A DNA stretch of 64,000 bases from Bacteroidetes bacterium 43-93 (GCA_001897855.1 MKUO01000008.1:1-64000), one strand, 5' to 3'. Positions 34,359 through 44,450 are shown, counted from the stretch's first letter. The notes: generated by a model not told the origin, from the letters alone. Numbers and translations are program-made.

Positions 34359-35439
34359 TCTTTAGGTTTTTGAGGTAAGACGTTTCTGCCGGGATATCGA
34401 TGGTGAATCTTGCGCCGCCACTTGCTACATTCCGCAGGCTTACGGAGCCGCCCATAGCTTCTGTAAAGCCCTTCACTATTGATAAACCAAGTCCCGTACC
34501 GCCGGTTCTTGTGTTTTTGAGCCTGTAGAATTTATCAAAAACATTTTCCAGCTCGTTCGAAGGGAAGCCAGCGCCATTGTCTTCAATAACAACCTCCAGC
34601 ACATCTGCATGGTCCTGGGCAATGATACTTATAATGCTTTTGGGAGGTGTGTATAATGTTGCATTGATCAGGATATTATACAGCACCTGCTCGAGCATTC
34701 CCTTATCTAATTTAAAAAGAGGGATATCAGGATTAATATTTATCCTTATTGCTTGTGTGATATTATTCTCTTCCAGGCGATTTACCGTTTCGTAAACAAT
34801 CTCATTAATGTCGCACCAGTCTTTTTTAGGTTGTATGAACCCCGATTCGAGGCGCGACATATTCAAAAGGTTTTCCACCTGCTGATTAAGCCGGAAAGAA
34901 GCTTTGGCAATCTCACCTACCAGCTCGTTCTTATTCTGTGCAGTAAGCTTTGATGTTCCAGATTGCAGATTGTCCGTAGCTGCAATAATCGCAGCTATTG
35001 GCGTCCGCAGTTCATGCGACAGCGAATTGAGTAAGGTGTTATACAGTTTTACGGTATTTTCTTTTTCTTCCTTTAAAATTGCCGCTTTTTCCATCCTGCG
35101 AAGCTTATATGTGAGTGCAGCATTTACCATAGCAATGATAAAGTACATTAATAACAGGATAGAATCTTCGGTAGAGCTGACCTGGAATGTATAATAGGGT
35201 GGAATGAAAAAGAAGTCCCAAATCAATGCAGACAAGATAGCCGCGAGCAGAACAGGAAGAATATCAAAGACCATTGCCACAAAGGATACGGAAATGAGCA
35301 GGATAAATCCAAGGACTCTATATCCTAGTATAGAGGACATTCCATAACATAATAACGAAACAACGATAATGAAGGCAGTACTAAAAATGTATTGCCTGCT
35401 TGTTTTGATGTTATTGAAACTGAATGTCGCCATCTTCAA
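34351..35439 (-). CDS. KdpD-like sensor kinase lacking N-terminal KdpD/USP domain
   Basis: A 362-residue inner-membrane kinase. Four helices at about 18-112 of DUF4118 type (DILPVLLAAILSALIWDFFF), then HisKA with H142 (SLSHELRTPIAA), N, G1 (DNGAGFP) and G2 (GGTGLGLSIVKGFTEAMGG) boxes. This is the C-terminal half of KdpD only. Full KdpD is about 900 residues with a cytosolic KdpD plus USP module, and neither is here. No kdpFABC genes are in the window. With kup next to it, a switch of output from Kdp to Kup/porin is plausible. Confidence 0.9.
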   Translation of the reverse strand: MKMATFSFNNIKTSRQYIFSTAFIIVVSLLCYGMSSILGYRVLGFILLISVSFVAMVFDILPVLLAAILSALIWDFFFIPPYYTFQVSSTEDSILLLMYFIIAMVNAALTYKLRRMEKAAILKEEKENTVKLYNTLLNSLSHELRTPIAAIIAATDNLQSGTSKLTAQNKNELVGEIAKASFRLNQQVENLLNMSRLESGFIQPKKDWCDINEIVYETVNRLEENNITQAIRININPDIPLFKLDKGMLEQVLYNILINATLYTPPKSIISIIAQDHADVLEVVIEDNGAGFPSNELENVFDKFYRLKNTRTGGTGLGLSIVKGFTEAMGGSVSLRNVASGGARFTIDIPAETSYLKNLKNE

Positions 35440-35648
35440 TGTTTACATGACAAAGGTATTTCTGAGAATATAAGTGTTGTATAAAATTGGAAGGGCGAAT
35501 TATAAAGATTTTATAAAGAGTTGAATGGTAGATTTTTAAACAGCAATTGTCATAATATTCTACTTTTTCACTCATAAGTTAAAATTTAATTTAAAATGAT
35601 GTATCTTACGGCGGCTATTTTTAAATCATTTTTCCTTTTAATAAGTAG

Positions 35649-37469
35649 ATGAAGAAATTTCTATTAGTAGCGGCGATAGCTACAGGGTGTAATATGGTAA
35701 CCGCCAAACCGGTGGATGTGCAAACAGCAAAGATGGTGGCCAGCCATTTCCTGCGAGATAAAATAGGTACGGATGCGGTGCAGGACATGCACCTTGTATA
35801 TACCGCGAAATCTACAGCAGGCGTTGCTAACTATTATATTTTTAATGCCGGTGATAAAGGTTTTGTTACCGTTACCGCGGATGACTGTGTTAAACCGGTA
35901 ATAGCTTACTCTACCGAGGGCGGCTTTGATCCTAATAATATACCAACCAATGCTACAGGCTTGCTGGATAATTATAAAGAACAGATCAGTTATGCTGTAG
36001 AACATAACGTACCTGCTACAGGCATTATTACAGCACAATGGTCGTCTTTGATCAGTGACAAACCGGTTGCACAGCGCACTACCGCTACCATTACCGTTGG
36101 CCCACTGATAACAACAACATGGAACCAATTGCCTTATTATAATGCTATGTGCCCGGTTGATGCCGGCACCGGTGAGCAAGCTGTAGCAGGTTGCGTAGCT
36201 ACGGCAACAGCACAGGTAATGAAGTACTGGAATTATCCGGCTACAGGACAAGGCACGCATAGTTATAGTACTACATACGGGACGCTGAATGCCGATTTTG
36301 GCGCTACAACGTATGATTGGGCATCTATGCCTAATGCAGTATCTGCAAATAATAACGCGGTGGCTACCCTTATCTACCAGATAGGTGTGGCAGTTAATAT
36401 GAATTATAGCGCAGCATCAAGCGGTGCATACGTTACCAAAGCACAAAGCCCGGTAACTAACTGTGCAGAATATGCCTTGACCACTTATTTCAAATATGCA
36501 TCTACAACACATGGTATAGAAAGATCAAACTTTACTGACCAGCAATGGATCGATGCCCTGAAAAGTGAGCTGGATAATATGAGGCCGATAATATATGCAG
36601 GTTTTGGTTCTGCTGGCGGACACTGCTGGGTTGCTGATGGTTATGATGCCAATAATATGTTTCACATTAACTGGGGCTGGGGTGGCGTATCTAACGGCTA
36701 TTTTGAAGTGGATGCCATGAACCCGTCAGCATTAGGTGCCGGTGGCGGTAGCGGCGGCTTTAATTATAACCAGCATGCAATTATCGGTATTCAACCCGAT
36801 AATATGCTGACAGCGGACAATTATGAGAATAACAATGTTTATACAGCTGCCTATCAACTGAACAAGGATGTGACTATCGGGAACATGGAAATAAAAACTA
36901 CCGGTTCTAACCTGAGTGTTTCCAACGATATTGATTACTATAGCATCTACCTGCCTGCAGGTGATAACTATATAGTTAAAGCCCGCCTGCAGGATAAGAA
37001 CAGCAGCACGGACGGCAATGCATATACCGTGAATGCGCAGCTTGCTACCAGCAGGAACCCGAGAATTGTATGGGGCGCGTATGACGATAGCGTACTTGCA
37101 GACCAGACAATAAATGGCGGTGGTATGGTTTACTTCCGCGTAGCACCGGTAGTGCTGGGTGACATGGGTACTTACGTACTGGATATACATGTAGAAAGGC
37201 AAACAACCGGTATTAATGAAGTTGGTACCGAAGTAGCTGCTATATCCGTTTATCCTAACCCGGCATCAACTGAGATCAATATAGGCCTGGATAATAAAAA
37301 GGCTGATATATCGCTTGTAGATATGCAAGGCCGTACGGTGCAGCACATTACTGCTGAGAATCAATCAACGGCAAAACTGCAGGTAGGGTCGCTTGCTAAT
37401 GGTTTGTACCTGGTTCATATTACATCGGGCGATGTAACGATCACACGTAAAGTATCTGTTGCCCATTAA
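35649..37469 (+). CDS. secreted C10-family (streptopain-like) cysteine protease
   Basis: A 606-residue secreted protease. Signal peptide MKKFLLVAAIATGCNMVTAK. Spi-like propeptide at about 21-130 (YYIFNAGDKGFVTVTADD, IPTNATGLLDNYKEQI). Peptidase C10 domain with catalytic C182 (AGCVATATAQVMKYWNYP) and H325 (GGHCWVADGYD), and the oxyanion/aromatic motif FHINWGWGGVSNGYF. After an additional beta domain, a T9SS type A signal at about 530-606 (ISVYPNPASTEINI, VDMQGRTVQHI, GLYLVHITSG). It is translated one base before a small secreted protein. Confidence 0.92.
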   Translation: MKKFLLVAAIATGCNMVTAKPVDVQTAKMVASHFLRDKIGTDAVQDMHLVYTAKSTAGVANYYIFNAGDKGFVTVTADDCVKPVIAYSTEGGFDPNNIPTNATGLLDNYKEQISYAVEHNVPATGIITAQWSSLISDKPVAQRTTATITVGPLITTTWNQLPYYNAMCPVDAGTGEQAVAGCVATATAQVMKYWNYPATGQGTHSYSTTYGTLNADFGATTYDWASMPNAVSANNNAVATLIYQIGVAVNMNYSAASSGAYVTKAQSPVTNCAEYALTTYFKYASTTHGIERSNFTDQQWIDALKSELDNMRPIIYAGFGSAGGHCWVADGYDANNMFHINWGWGGVSNGYFEVDAMNPSALGAGGGSGGFNYNQHAIIGIQPDNMLTADNYENNNVYTAAYQLNKDVTIGNMEIKTTGSNLSVSNDIDYYSIYLPAGDNYIVKARLQDKNSSTDGNAYTVNAQLATSRNPRIVWGAYDDSVLADQTINGGGMVYFRVAPVVLGDMGTYVLDIHVERQTTGINEVGTEVAAISVYPNPASTEINIGLDNKKADISLVDMQGRTVQHITAENQSTAKLQVGSLANGLYLVHITSGDVTITRKVSVAH

Positions 37470-37470
37470 T

Positions 37471-37935
37471 ATGAAGTTACTTGCTTCTATTGCATTGATA
37501 CCTACAGTATTGATGTGTTCTGCCAGTAATGCCCAGGAGATACCCCGACCGAAGGTGGTGGTATATAAGACCCGTGGGAATTACAAAAAGCTGGTGCCGG
37601 TAACATTATCAGACGACGGATCGCGGATAGTATCCTACCCCGGTATAGAGGACCTTAAAGATGGACAGGAACCGACAAAGCTATGTAAAGGCTATTTGCT
37701 GGATAACGGTGGACGGATCAATAAAAACGTGGCCTTTTTGAAGTGGACCTATGAAGAGTATAAAAACCTGAAAGAGATCCCTTCGCTAAAAGAAATGTTT
37801 ACGATGCTGGAAGATAAGCAGCCGTTGCTGGAACTTTATGACTGTAACGCGAAGACGCCCGAAACGACCATTAAAAAGCTGAAAAAGCTGATACGAAAAC
37901 ACCGGCTAAAAGAAAATTGCAAAGAAATATTATAA
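37471..37935 (+). CDS. small secreted protein linked to C10 protease
   Basis: A 154-residue protein with signal peptide MKLLASIALIPTVLMCSASNAQ, starting one base after the protease stop. The remainder is charged (VVVYKTRGNYKKLVPVTL, WTYEEYKNLKEIPSLKEMF, KKLKKLIRKHRLKENCKEIL). No family is recognised. SpeB-type loci carry a downstream inhibitor, so an inhibitor role is a reasonable guess from position, but the sequence does not show it. Confidence 0.7.
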   Translation: MKLLASIALIPTVLMCSASNAQEIPRPKVVVYKTRGNYKKLVPVTLSDDGSRIVSYPGIEDLKDGQEPTKLCKGYLLDNGGRINKNVAFLKWTYEEYKNLKEIPSLKEMFTMLEDKQPLLELYDCNAKTPETTIKKLKKLIRKHRLKENCKEIL

Positions 37936-37962
37936 CGCTGTACTAAGTACAGCGTTTTTTTT
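37934..37962 (+). terminator. terminator of protease operon
   Basis: AACGCTGTAC / GTACAGCGTT stem with a TAA loop, then eight T. It begins within the stop codon of the small secreted-protein gene. Confidence 0.88.
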
Positions 37963-38061
37963 GCCTTGTATGGTCAGCGTAGCATTGCAATTTTTATAAA
38001 AAAATGTAGCCGCGTAGGGGTGAGCGGCCCGAATTGTGTTTTCCTGTAAAAATTGATAGAA

Positions 38062-39048
38062 ATGAGAAAGATAATTACAGGAACTATTTGCACATTGTTA
38101 CTGGCGGCAGGCGCAGCAAAAGCCCAAATGCCCTATAAGTTGAGCGTACAGTCGCAAACATATACTCCGCTTACAGGCGGCATACCCGTAAACACCGCTG
38201 CATGGACAGACAGCACCAATTTTGTAATACCCATCGGGTTTGATTTTAAAATAGGTGGAAAAACCATCAACAGTATCGCACTTGCAGAAGGCAATAGCAT
38301 AGCAAGCGACACTACAGGCGTTGTATCCGGAATGTCGTTCCTGGGTACTGCTATGACAGACAGGGGCATTGTTTCGGGCACTTCTAAATCGCCGATCAGG
38401 TATATGCTTACCGGCGGTGCGGGAAAGAGAGTTTTCAGGCTGGAAATATTCAATGCCGGCTTTGCCGATGAAAATGATCTGTATGGAACCCTGGATGATT
38501 CCGTAAACCTTGAGGTCTGGTTATTTGAAGACAGCAATGCGGTAGAGGTGCATTACGGTCCTTCTAAAATATCTCATATCAACGATTACTTTTTTAACGG
38601 TGGCCCGCTGGTAGGATACATGAAAAACATAAACCGCGCGACTGAGGATTATGAAATACTATACCTGCTGAAAGGTAACCCCGCAGCACCAACTATAGAC
38701 AGCGTAGGGTCGGGCTCTATGACTTTCCCAAGCCTTTCTTCTTACCCGGTGAGTGGAACAACTTATAGGTTTGTGCCTAAAAACAATGCTACAACAGCAA
38801 TCGAAGCCATACAGGCAAAAGATCAGATCAAAGTGTATCCAACAGTATGTAACGACCGCTTGTATATAGACAATGGTTTGGAAACAGCAAACTACAAGAT
38901 CATATCAGTTTCCGGCAGCCAATTGCAAAATGGTAAGGTTAGCTATGGCCAAACCCAATTGGATGTAAGCGGGCTTGCTCCCGGTATGTACCTGCTGACC
39001 GTTAACGGATTTTCATTTGAAAGCACCTATAAGTTCATGAAGCAATAG
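38062..39048 (+). CDS. T9SS type A cargo protein
   Basis: A 328-residue secreted protein from MRKIITGTICTLLLAAGAAKAQ. The centre is a beta-rich, roughly 230-residue domain (FVIPIGFDFKIGGKTINSIAL, NLEVWLFEDSNAVEVHYG) common in Bacteroidota secreted proteins of unknown function. The C-terminal sorting domain starts near IKVYPTVCNDRLYID and ends LAPGMYLLTVNG. Neighbour of the C10 operon but behind a terminator, so independent. Confidence 0.82.
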   Translation: MRKIITGTICTLLLAAGAAKAQMPYKLSVQSQTYTPLTGGIPVNTAAWTDSTNFVIPIGFDFKIGGKTINSIALAEGNSIASDTTGVVSGMSFLGTAMTDRGIVSGTSKSPIRYMLTGGAGKRVFRLEIFNAGFADENDLYGTLDDSVNLEVWLFEDSNAVEVHYGPSKISHINDYFFNGGPLVGYMKNINRATEDYEILYLLKGNPAAPTIDSVGSGSMTFPSLSSYPVSGTTYRFVPKNNATTAIEAIQAKDQIKVYPTVCNDRLYIDNGLETANYKIISVSGSQLQNGKVSYGQTQLDVSGLAPGMYLLTVNGFSFESTYKFMKQ

Positions 39049-39068
39049 TTTTAGTTACCCCTATCGGA

Positions 39069-39098
39069 AGCGGCGGCGTTTATCGCCGCTGCTATTTT
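39069..39098 (+). terminator. GC-rich terminator
   Basis: AGCGGCGGCG / CGCCGCTGCT with a TTTAT-type loop and a following ATTTTA. It ends the 38062 gene. Confidence 0.7.
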
Positions 39099-39188
39099 AA
39101 CCAAATCAAAATTTCATATACCGATTTAATAATCTTTTTATTATGTATATGAACTAGTTTTATTTTCTTTGCGGTATCCGATAGACAG

Positions 39189-39746
39189 ATGCCCGTGGCC
39201 GAAAGCGTTTTTAAAGAATTATTCGAAAAAGAATATAATAACCTTTGCAGGTATGCATTGACATACCTACAGGACAGTCAATGGGCGGAGGATGTGGTGC
39301 AGGAGACATTTGTGAAATTTTGGGAGCAAAAGAAAGAACTGATCTCGTCGCCCGAAGCTAAATTTTACCTGGTAACGGCCGTAAGAAATAATTCACTGAC
39401 CGCCATTCGCCGCCAAAAAAGTGCAGGTATTCAGTTTGTAGAAGAAACACCAGAAACAGATCATGAGCCATTTATTACGATGCGCCAGGTAAGAGAAGAT
39501 GCCAGTGAGCAATCAAAAAAGATAACGGAGGCGCTGAATACCCTGCCCCCTAAATGCAAGGAAGTATTCCTGCTGGTAAAATTGCATGGTATGAGCTATA
39601 AGCAGGCAGCAGAAGCATTGGAAATATCTGTAAAGACAGTAGAAAACCAGATGGGCAAAGCCATTAAAACATTAAGAGATTACGCCCGTTCGGTAATGAC
39701 CGTGTTCCTGATGATGCTGTTAACTAAAAATATCTTCTGGGAATAG
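39189..39746 (+). CDS. ECF sigma factor (FecI-like)
   Basis: A 185-residue RNA polymerase sigma factor of the Bacteroidota ECF class. Region 2 (FKELFEKEYNNLCRYALTY, AEDVVQETFVKFWEQKKELI) and region 4 (LPPKCKEVFLLVKLHGMSY, KTVENQMGKAIKTLRDYARS). It is followed by FecR, then TonB receptors, so it is the last step of a cell-surface signalling cascade. Confidence 0.95.
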   Translation: MPVAESVFKELFEKEYNNLCRYALTYLQDSQWAEDVVQETFVKFWEQKKELISSPEAKFYLVTAVRNNSLTAIRRQKSAGIQFVEETPETDHEPFITMRQVREDASEQSKKITEALNTLPPKCKEVFLLVKLHGMSYKQAAEALEISVKTVENQMGKAIKTLRDYARSVMTVFLMMLLTKNIFWE

Positions 39747-39793
39747 GGGTTATGGCTAAACAAACAGTTTTATATAGGTGTAGATAAAGATAA

Positions 39794-40762
39794 ATGAACG
39801 AGGAGATTGACATATTAATTGCCAAGAAGCTAACCGGGGAAGCCTCCGGAGAAGAGCTGCGCCTGCTGCAATCGTGGATAGATGCCGAAAAAAAGAATGC
39901 AGAAGAATATGAGCGTATCGCAGGGCTTTGGCAAAAGGCGGATGGTTTGTTTGATACCGTAACTTTTGATACGCCTGCTGCCTGGAACAAGGTGGCTGCA
40001 TTGACCGTGAACAAAGGCAAAACAGCAAGACGCATCGAGCTAAAGGATTGGATGCGGTATGCGGCCGTAGCTGCGGTCTTTATCATAGGGATATTCGTAG
40101 TACGGAATTTGTTGAAACCGGGAATGGAAACCGTAGTTGCCGAGAATGGGAATAAAGATGTTGTGCTGCCTGACAAATCGCACGTAACCTTGCGCAAAGG
40201 GAGCAAGCTATCTTACCCCGCCACATTTGCTATTAACGAAAGGAATGTGAAACTGGAAGGGGAGGCTTTCTTTGAAGTAACTCATAATGAAGCACAACCT
40301 TTTGTGATAGATGCTCAATCTGTATCTGTAAAAGTTCTGGGCACCAGTTTTGACGTAAGATGCAATGAAGAAAGCGCATCTGTGACCGTTGCCAGCGGAA
40401 AAGTGCAGGTAAAATCTAAAAACGATACCATGCAGCGCGTTGTGCTGACCAAAGGTGAATTTGGGCAACTGGTTGACAGTAAACTGACGGAAGGTGTAGT
40501 TGCTGATGCCAACTACCTTTTTTGGAAAACCGGTTTGCTGCGCTTTGAAAGCCAGCCCTTAAGTAAAATAGCAGAGCGACTGGCATATTATTATCAGCAA
40601 AAAATAACGTTTGCAGACAATACTGCACAAGAGGTGAAAGATCAGCTGGTAACTATCAGTTTTAATAATCAACCGCTTGATGGCGTGCTGGATGAGCTTT
40701 GCCTGGTAACGCATTGTAAATGGGAACGTAAAGGAGCACAATACATTATATCAGCTAAATAA
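39794..40762 (+). CDS. FecR-type anti-sigma factor
   Basis: A 322-residue single-span membrane regulator. N-terminal cytosolic domain, transmembrane segment at about 87-106 (YAAVAAVFIIGIFVVRNLL), FecR domain at about 112-215 (VVLPDKSHVTLRKGSKLSYP, VKLEGEAFFEVTHNE, VKVLGTSFDVRC) and C-terminal DUF4974-type STN-like domain (SKIAERLAYYYQQKITFADN). It binds the ECF sigma factor until the receptor transmits a signal. Confidence 0.94.
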   Translation: MNEEIDILIAKKLTGEASGEELRLLQSWIDAEKKNAEEYERIAGLWQKADGLFDTVTFDTPAAWNKVAALTVNKGKTARRIELKDWMRYAAVAAVFIIGIFVVRNLLKPGMETVVAENGNKDVVLPDKSHVTLRKGSKLSYPATFAINERNVKLEGEAFFEVTHNEAQPFVIDAQSVSVKVLGTSFDVRCNEESASVTVASGKVQVKSKNDTMQRVVLTKGEFGQLVDSKLTEGVVADANYLFWKTGLLRFESQPLSKIAERLAYYYQQKITFADNTAQEVKDQLVTISFNNQPLDGVLDELCLVTHCKWERKGAQYIISAK

Positions 40763-40766
40763 GCTA

Positions 40767-43328
40767 ATGAGAAGAGGAATTATCATTTACATTCTCATCC
40801 TTTTATTTACCTGCTGCTATATGATAGCTTCGGCACAAGAGCTCCATGTGCTAAATACCCGTTACACACCTTCTATTGCTAATGGTACCGTAAAGAAGTA
40901 TTTGCAGGATATAGAACATGTGACCAAGGTACGTTTGTCTTATAGTGCGTCTTATATAGATCTGAGGAAGAAAGTATCGTTGGATAAAACCGAAACCACA
41001 CTGCAGGATGCATTGCAAAAAATACTTGATGGGCAACAATTACTTTTAAAAGAAAGTGGAGATAAAATCCTCATAGTTGCCGCAGAAGATAATAAGCCTG
41101 CCGCCCCAAGCAAAATAACCATTAACGGATACGTAAAAGAAGCAATCAATAAGGAGGTGTTAATTGGCGCCGTGGTGTATGTACCAGTTCTGGGTATAGG
41201 TACTACTACCAATAGCTATGGCTATTACAGCCTGACGATGCCTGCGGGTGCTCATAAAGTATTATGCTCTTATATAGGGTATGTTACAGACAGTTTTTCT
41301 TTTGCCGATGATAAAGATGTTCGTAAAGACATCTTATTGACATCGCAGGCAAAACTGGAAGAGGTGAACATTACCGATGATAAAACAAGCACCCCCGATC
41401 ATCATCACCTGGTGTATGCAGATATAAGAAACAGGCCTGCGATATTGGGAGAAAATGATGTAATGCGTGCATTGCAGTATGTTGCCGGTGTGCAATCAGG
41501 TACAGATGGTACCAATGCAGTTATGGTACGTGGCGGTGATCCGGGACAGAACCTGAATTTGCTGGACGGTGTGCCGCTGTATTATATAGACCATTTTTTC
41601 GGATTGACTTCTGTATATAATTCGGAAGCAATCAAATCAGTCGACTTTCACAAAGGTGCTTTCCCTGCCCGGTATGGTGGCAGGCTTTCGTCTGTTATAG
41701 ACGTTAATACCAAAGATGGAGATATGGAACACCTGGGTGGCCAGTTTACAATGGGGTTAGTGAAGGGTAGCCTTAACCTGGAAGGGCCAATAATAAAAGA
41801 TAAAGCCTCTGTGATGATAAGTGCGCGGCGTACCTGGTTCGACCTGCTATGGAGGCCATTTACCAATGCACTCAAGATCAATTTTTATGATGTAAATGGT
41901 AAGGCAAATTATATATTGAACAAAAACAACAGGCTATACTTAAGTATATACAACGGGCGAGATGGAATGGGCGTAGATTTTAGTTCGCAAGGGACTAAAG
42001 CTAAATGGGGTAACACAGTAGCCAGTGCAAGATGGAACTCGATCCTGAATCCTAAGCTTTTTCTAAACACTACATTTACTTACAGCAATTTTAAATTTTA
42101 CCTGTCGGATAAGCAGCAACTTATAGAACAAAACGCGGTATCTAATGCCAACGGCTATGAAGGTAATTCTTCTATAAAAGACCTGGCTTTGCGATCAAAG
42201 GTAAACTGGTATTTATCAACCTCGCAAAAGCTGGAACTGGGGATAGGTTATAGCCGCGCCTATTTTACGCCTGTGCAGGTACTTGCAGGCAGTAAGTCTA
42301 TAACGTCAACAGATAAGTTTCATTCGAACGAGCTGGTGCTATTTGCCGAGGACGAAATAAAGATACTTGATAGATGGACGGTGCGCCCCGGATTGCATGT
42401 CGCAAACTGGTTCAGCGACCGGTTTAATTATTCGAGTTTGCAGCCACGATTGTATACAGCATATAAGCTAAGTATGAACCACAGTGTATATGCATCGTAC
42501 ACGCAGATGGGGCAATTTGTACACCTGATAAGTAATAATACCTATGGGCTACCGGCAGATTTCTGGTTGCCCAGCTCATCTAAAATAAGGCCCGAATTGT
42601 CGAAACTGGTAACGCTCGGGTATGGAAAAACCGGCAAAGCATTTTCTTACAACATTGAAGGTTATTATAAAGATTTGGAAAACACCGTAGCATACAACAT
42701 GGGGAAGAATCTTTTTGACAATTCTTTGAATTGGGATGAAAAGATCATACAGGGTAAAGGCTGGAGCTATGGAGGCGAGGTGTCCGGGAAAATCAAGTTC
42801 AAACCTTTTGTGTTTTCAGTAGCATACACTTTGTCGTGGACATGGAGACAATTTGCCCAGCTAAACGATGGACAGCCCTTTCCTTACCGGTATGACAGAA
42901 GGCATAATCTAAGATCAGTTTTGCTCTATCAGCCATCGCCGAAATTTGATGCAGCGGTCAGCTGGAGTTATATGAGCGGTGAAGCCATTACTATGCCCGA
43001 CCAGATATACCCTGACTTTGACAATAATCTATTGATATTTCAATCAGCTATGACCAACAGTTCCAACTATACTTATAACTATGTATCGTGGAATAATTAT
43101 CGTTTGCCGGCCATACACCGGCTTGACTTCGGTGTTAATTTTATCAAGAAACGGAAAGTAACCGAACGAACCTGGTCGTGCGGAATATTTAATGCATACG
43201 GAAGGAAGAATGTGGTGTATGTAGAGCTGGTAAATGCTGATGCAAATGGCGGTGCAGGTAATTTTAAATTAAAGGGCGTGAGCATTTTGCAGTTTATACC
43301 CTATATCAGTTATAAACTTAGTTTCTGA
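40767..43328 (+). CDS. TonB-dependent receptor with STN signalling domain
   Basis: An 853-residue outer-membrane receptor. Signal peptide to about 23. STN domain at about 40-105 (SYSASYIDLRKKVSLDKTET). CarboxypepD-regulatory-like domain at about 115-190 (NGYVKEAINKEVLIGAVVYV). Plug domain (MRALQYVAGVQSGTDG, GGDPGQNLNLLDGVPLY) and a beta-barrel ending YISYKLSF. The STN domain is the element that contacts FecR, so this receptor is the sensor of the cascade. Substrate unknown. Confidence 0.93.
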   Translation: MRRGIIIYILILLFTCCYMIASAQELHVLNTRYTPSIANGTVKKYLQDIEHVTKVRLSYSASYIDLRKKVSLDKTETTLQDALQKILDGQQLLLKESGDKILIVAAEDNKPAAPSKITINGYVKEAINKEVLIGAVVYVPVLGIGTTTNSYGYYSLTMPAGAHKVLCSYIGYVTDSFSFADDKDVRKDILLTSQAKLEEVNITDDKTSTPDHHHLVYADIRNRPAILGENDVMRALQYVAGVQSGTDGTNAVMVRGGDPGQNLNLLDGVPLYYIDHFFGLTSVYNSEAIKSVDFHKGAFPARYGGRLSSVIDVNTKDGDMEHLGGQFTMGLVKGSLNLEGPIIKDKASVMISARRTWFDLLWRPFTNALKINFYDVNGKANYILNKNNRLYLSIYNGRDGMGVDFSSQGTKAKWGNTVASARWNSILNPKLFLNTTFTYSNFKFYLSDKQQLIEQNAVSNANGYEGNSSIKDLALRSKVNWYLSTSQKLELGIGYSRAYFTPVQVLAGSKSITSTDKFHSNELVLFAEDEIKILDRWTVRPGLHVANWFSDRFNYSSLQPRLYTAYKLSMNHSVYASYTQMGQFVHLISNNTYGLPADFWLPSSSKIRPELSKLVTLGYGKTGKAFSYNIEGYYKDLENTVAYNMGKNLFDNSLNWDEKIIQGKGWSYGGEVSGKIKFKPFVFSVAYTLSWTWRQFAQLNDGQPFPYRYDRRHNLRSVLLYQPSPKFDAAVSWSYMSGEAITMPDQIYPDFDNNLLIFQSAMTNSSNYTYNYVSWNNYRLPAIHRLDFGVNFIKKRKVTERTWSCGIFNAYGRKNVVYVELVNADANGGAGNFKLKGVSILQFIPYISYKLSF

Positions 43329-44374
43329 TGATAGCAACAACCCGAATAGGAATGTGGGCGGGCCTGTGCTTTATGATAGTTGTAGCGCTGTCATGCAAAA
43401 AAGAATTGCCGTTGCCTGATATCAGCACTCAAAAGAAGATCGTATTGATAGGTGAGTTTATCGCAGGTGATACCTTTAAATTGCGTGCCGGGCAAAGTAT
43501 TGCTGTGAGTGGTAAAGAACAATTGAGTTTTCAGCTTCTTGAAGGATTAAGCCTGGAGCTAAAAGATATAACAGGGTATAGCTACCAGTTAAGTGCTTAC
43601 CAGGATTCTTTTATACAGATGTTGTATACCGTTCCATTTGCCGGTAAAGAAATGGTGAAGAGCGGTATGGAATATACGATCAATGCGAACCATGCTTCAC
43701 TGGGTATCGCAACTGCGCATATAAAAATACCAGGCCCTATTGACGCAGCGGTAACCGATACTGCATTTGCGATGTATTCGAATAATGGTACCCTGCGTAT
43801 CAGGATAAAGATCAACGACCCCGGCAACGCGGTTAATTATTATGTTATAGAAGCCGTTAGGCAAGGAATGGACATTCAAGGTTATTTCTATTACAACGGT
43901 ACATGGCATTCTCTGCAAACAGAAAGCAGTTTGTATGATTTTTTAAAATCTTCTGGAAATAACCCTGCAACAAAATTTGATACTGTATTTCAAAATAAGT
44001 ACGTAAGGCAACCTGTATATACTTCGGACATAAATTCTGATAACGTGACCGATAATGGCGCGAATACGGCTGCAAAGAGGATATTACTCAAAGACCTGAA
44101 CTTCAACGGCATGGAATACAACACTAACGTGTACGTTGGTGAAGACAATTCGGGCATACCATTGGATAGTACGAAGGGAAGAGTATTTGTTTACATCAAA
44201 TCCGTTTCGCCAGATTATTTTAAGTTCCTGAAATCATACGAGACCTATGATCCTATGAGTGGCTACACATCATTAGAGCAGCCTGTTAAGATAGAAGGCA
44301 ATGTAGTCAATGGGCTTGGTATGATAGGCGGCGTATCGCAGGTTACCTATACTTATATATCGGGCCGGAGATAA
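43328..44374 (+). CDS. DUF4249 outer-membrane lipoprotein, copy 1
   Basis: A 348-residue protein. Lipobox VVALSCKK, so it is a lipoprotein. Beta-rich domain of DUF4249 type (LRAGQSIAVSGKEQ, YQLSAYQDSFIQMLYTVP, YVIEAVRQGMDIQG). The start overlaps the receptor stop by one base, so it is coupled. DUF4249 proteins accompany TonB receptors as SusD does, and are presumed surface partners in uptake. Confidence 0.85.
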   Translation: MIATTRIGMWAGLCFMIVVALSCKKELPLPDISTQKKIVLIGEFIAGDTFKLRAGQSIAVSGKEQLSFQLLEGLSLELKDITGYSYQLSAYQDSFIQMLYTVPFAGKEMVKSGMEYTINANHASLGIATAHIKIPGPIDAAVTDTAFAMYSNNGTLRIRIKINDPGNAVNYYVIEAVRQGMDIQGYFYYNGTWHSLQTESSLYDFLKSSGNNPATKFDTVFQNKYVRQPVYTSDINSDNVTDNGANTAAKRILLKDLNFNGMEYNTNVYVGEDNSGIPLDSTKGRVFVYIKSVSPDYFKFLKSYETYDPMSGYTSLEQPVKIEGNVVNGLGMIGGVSQVTYTYISGRR

Positions 44375-44450
44375 TACTTTTTAAAAAGTTTTTTCTCCAT
44401 ACATAGGGGTATAGCAAAGTTTCTGTGTTCTGATGATGATACAGAACATT

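Noticed and set aside
33672-35439. Complete kdp potassium locus
   Set aside because: No kdpF, kdpA, kdpB or kdpC is present in the window, and KdpD is short.
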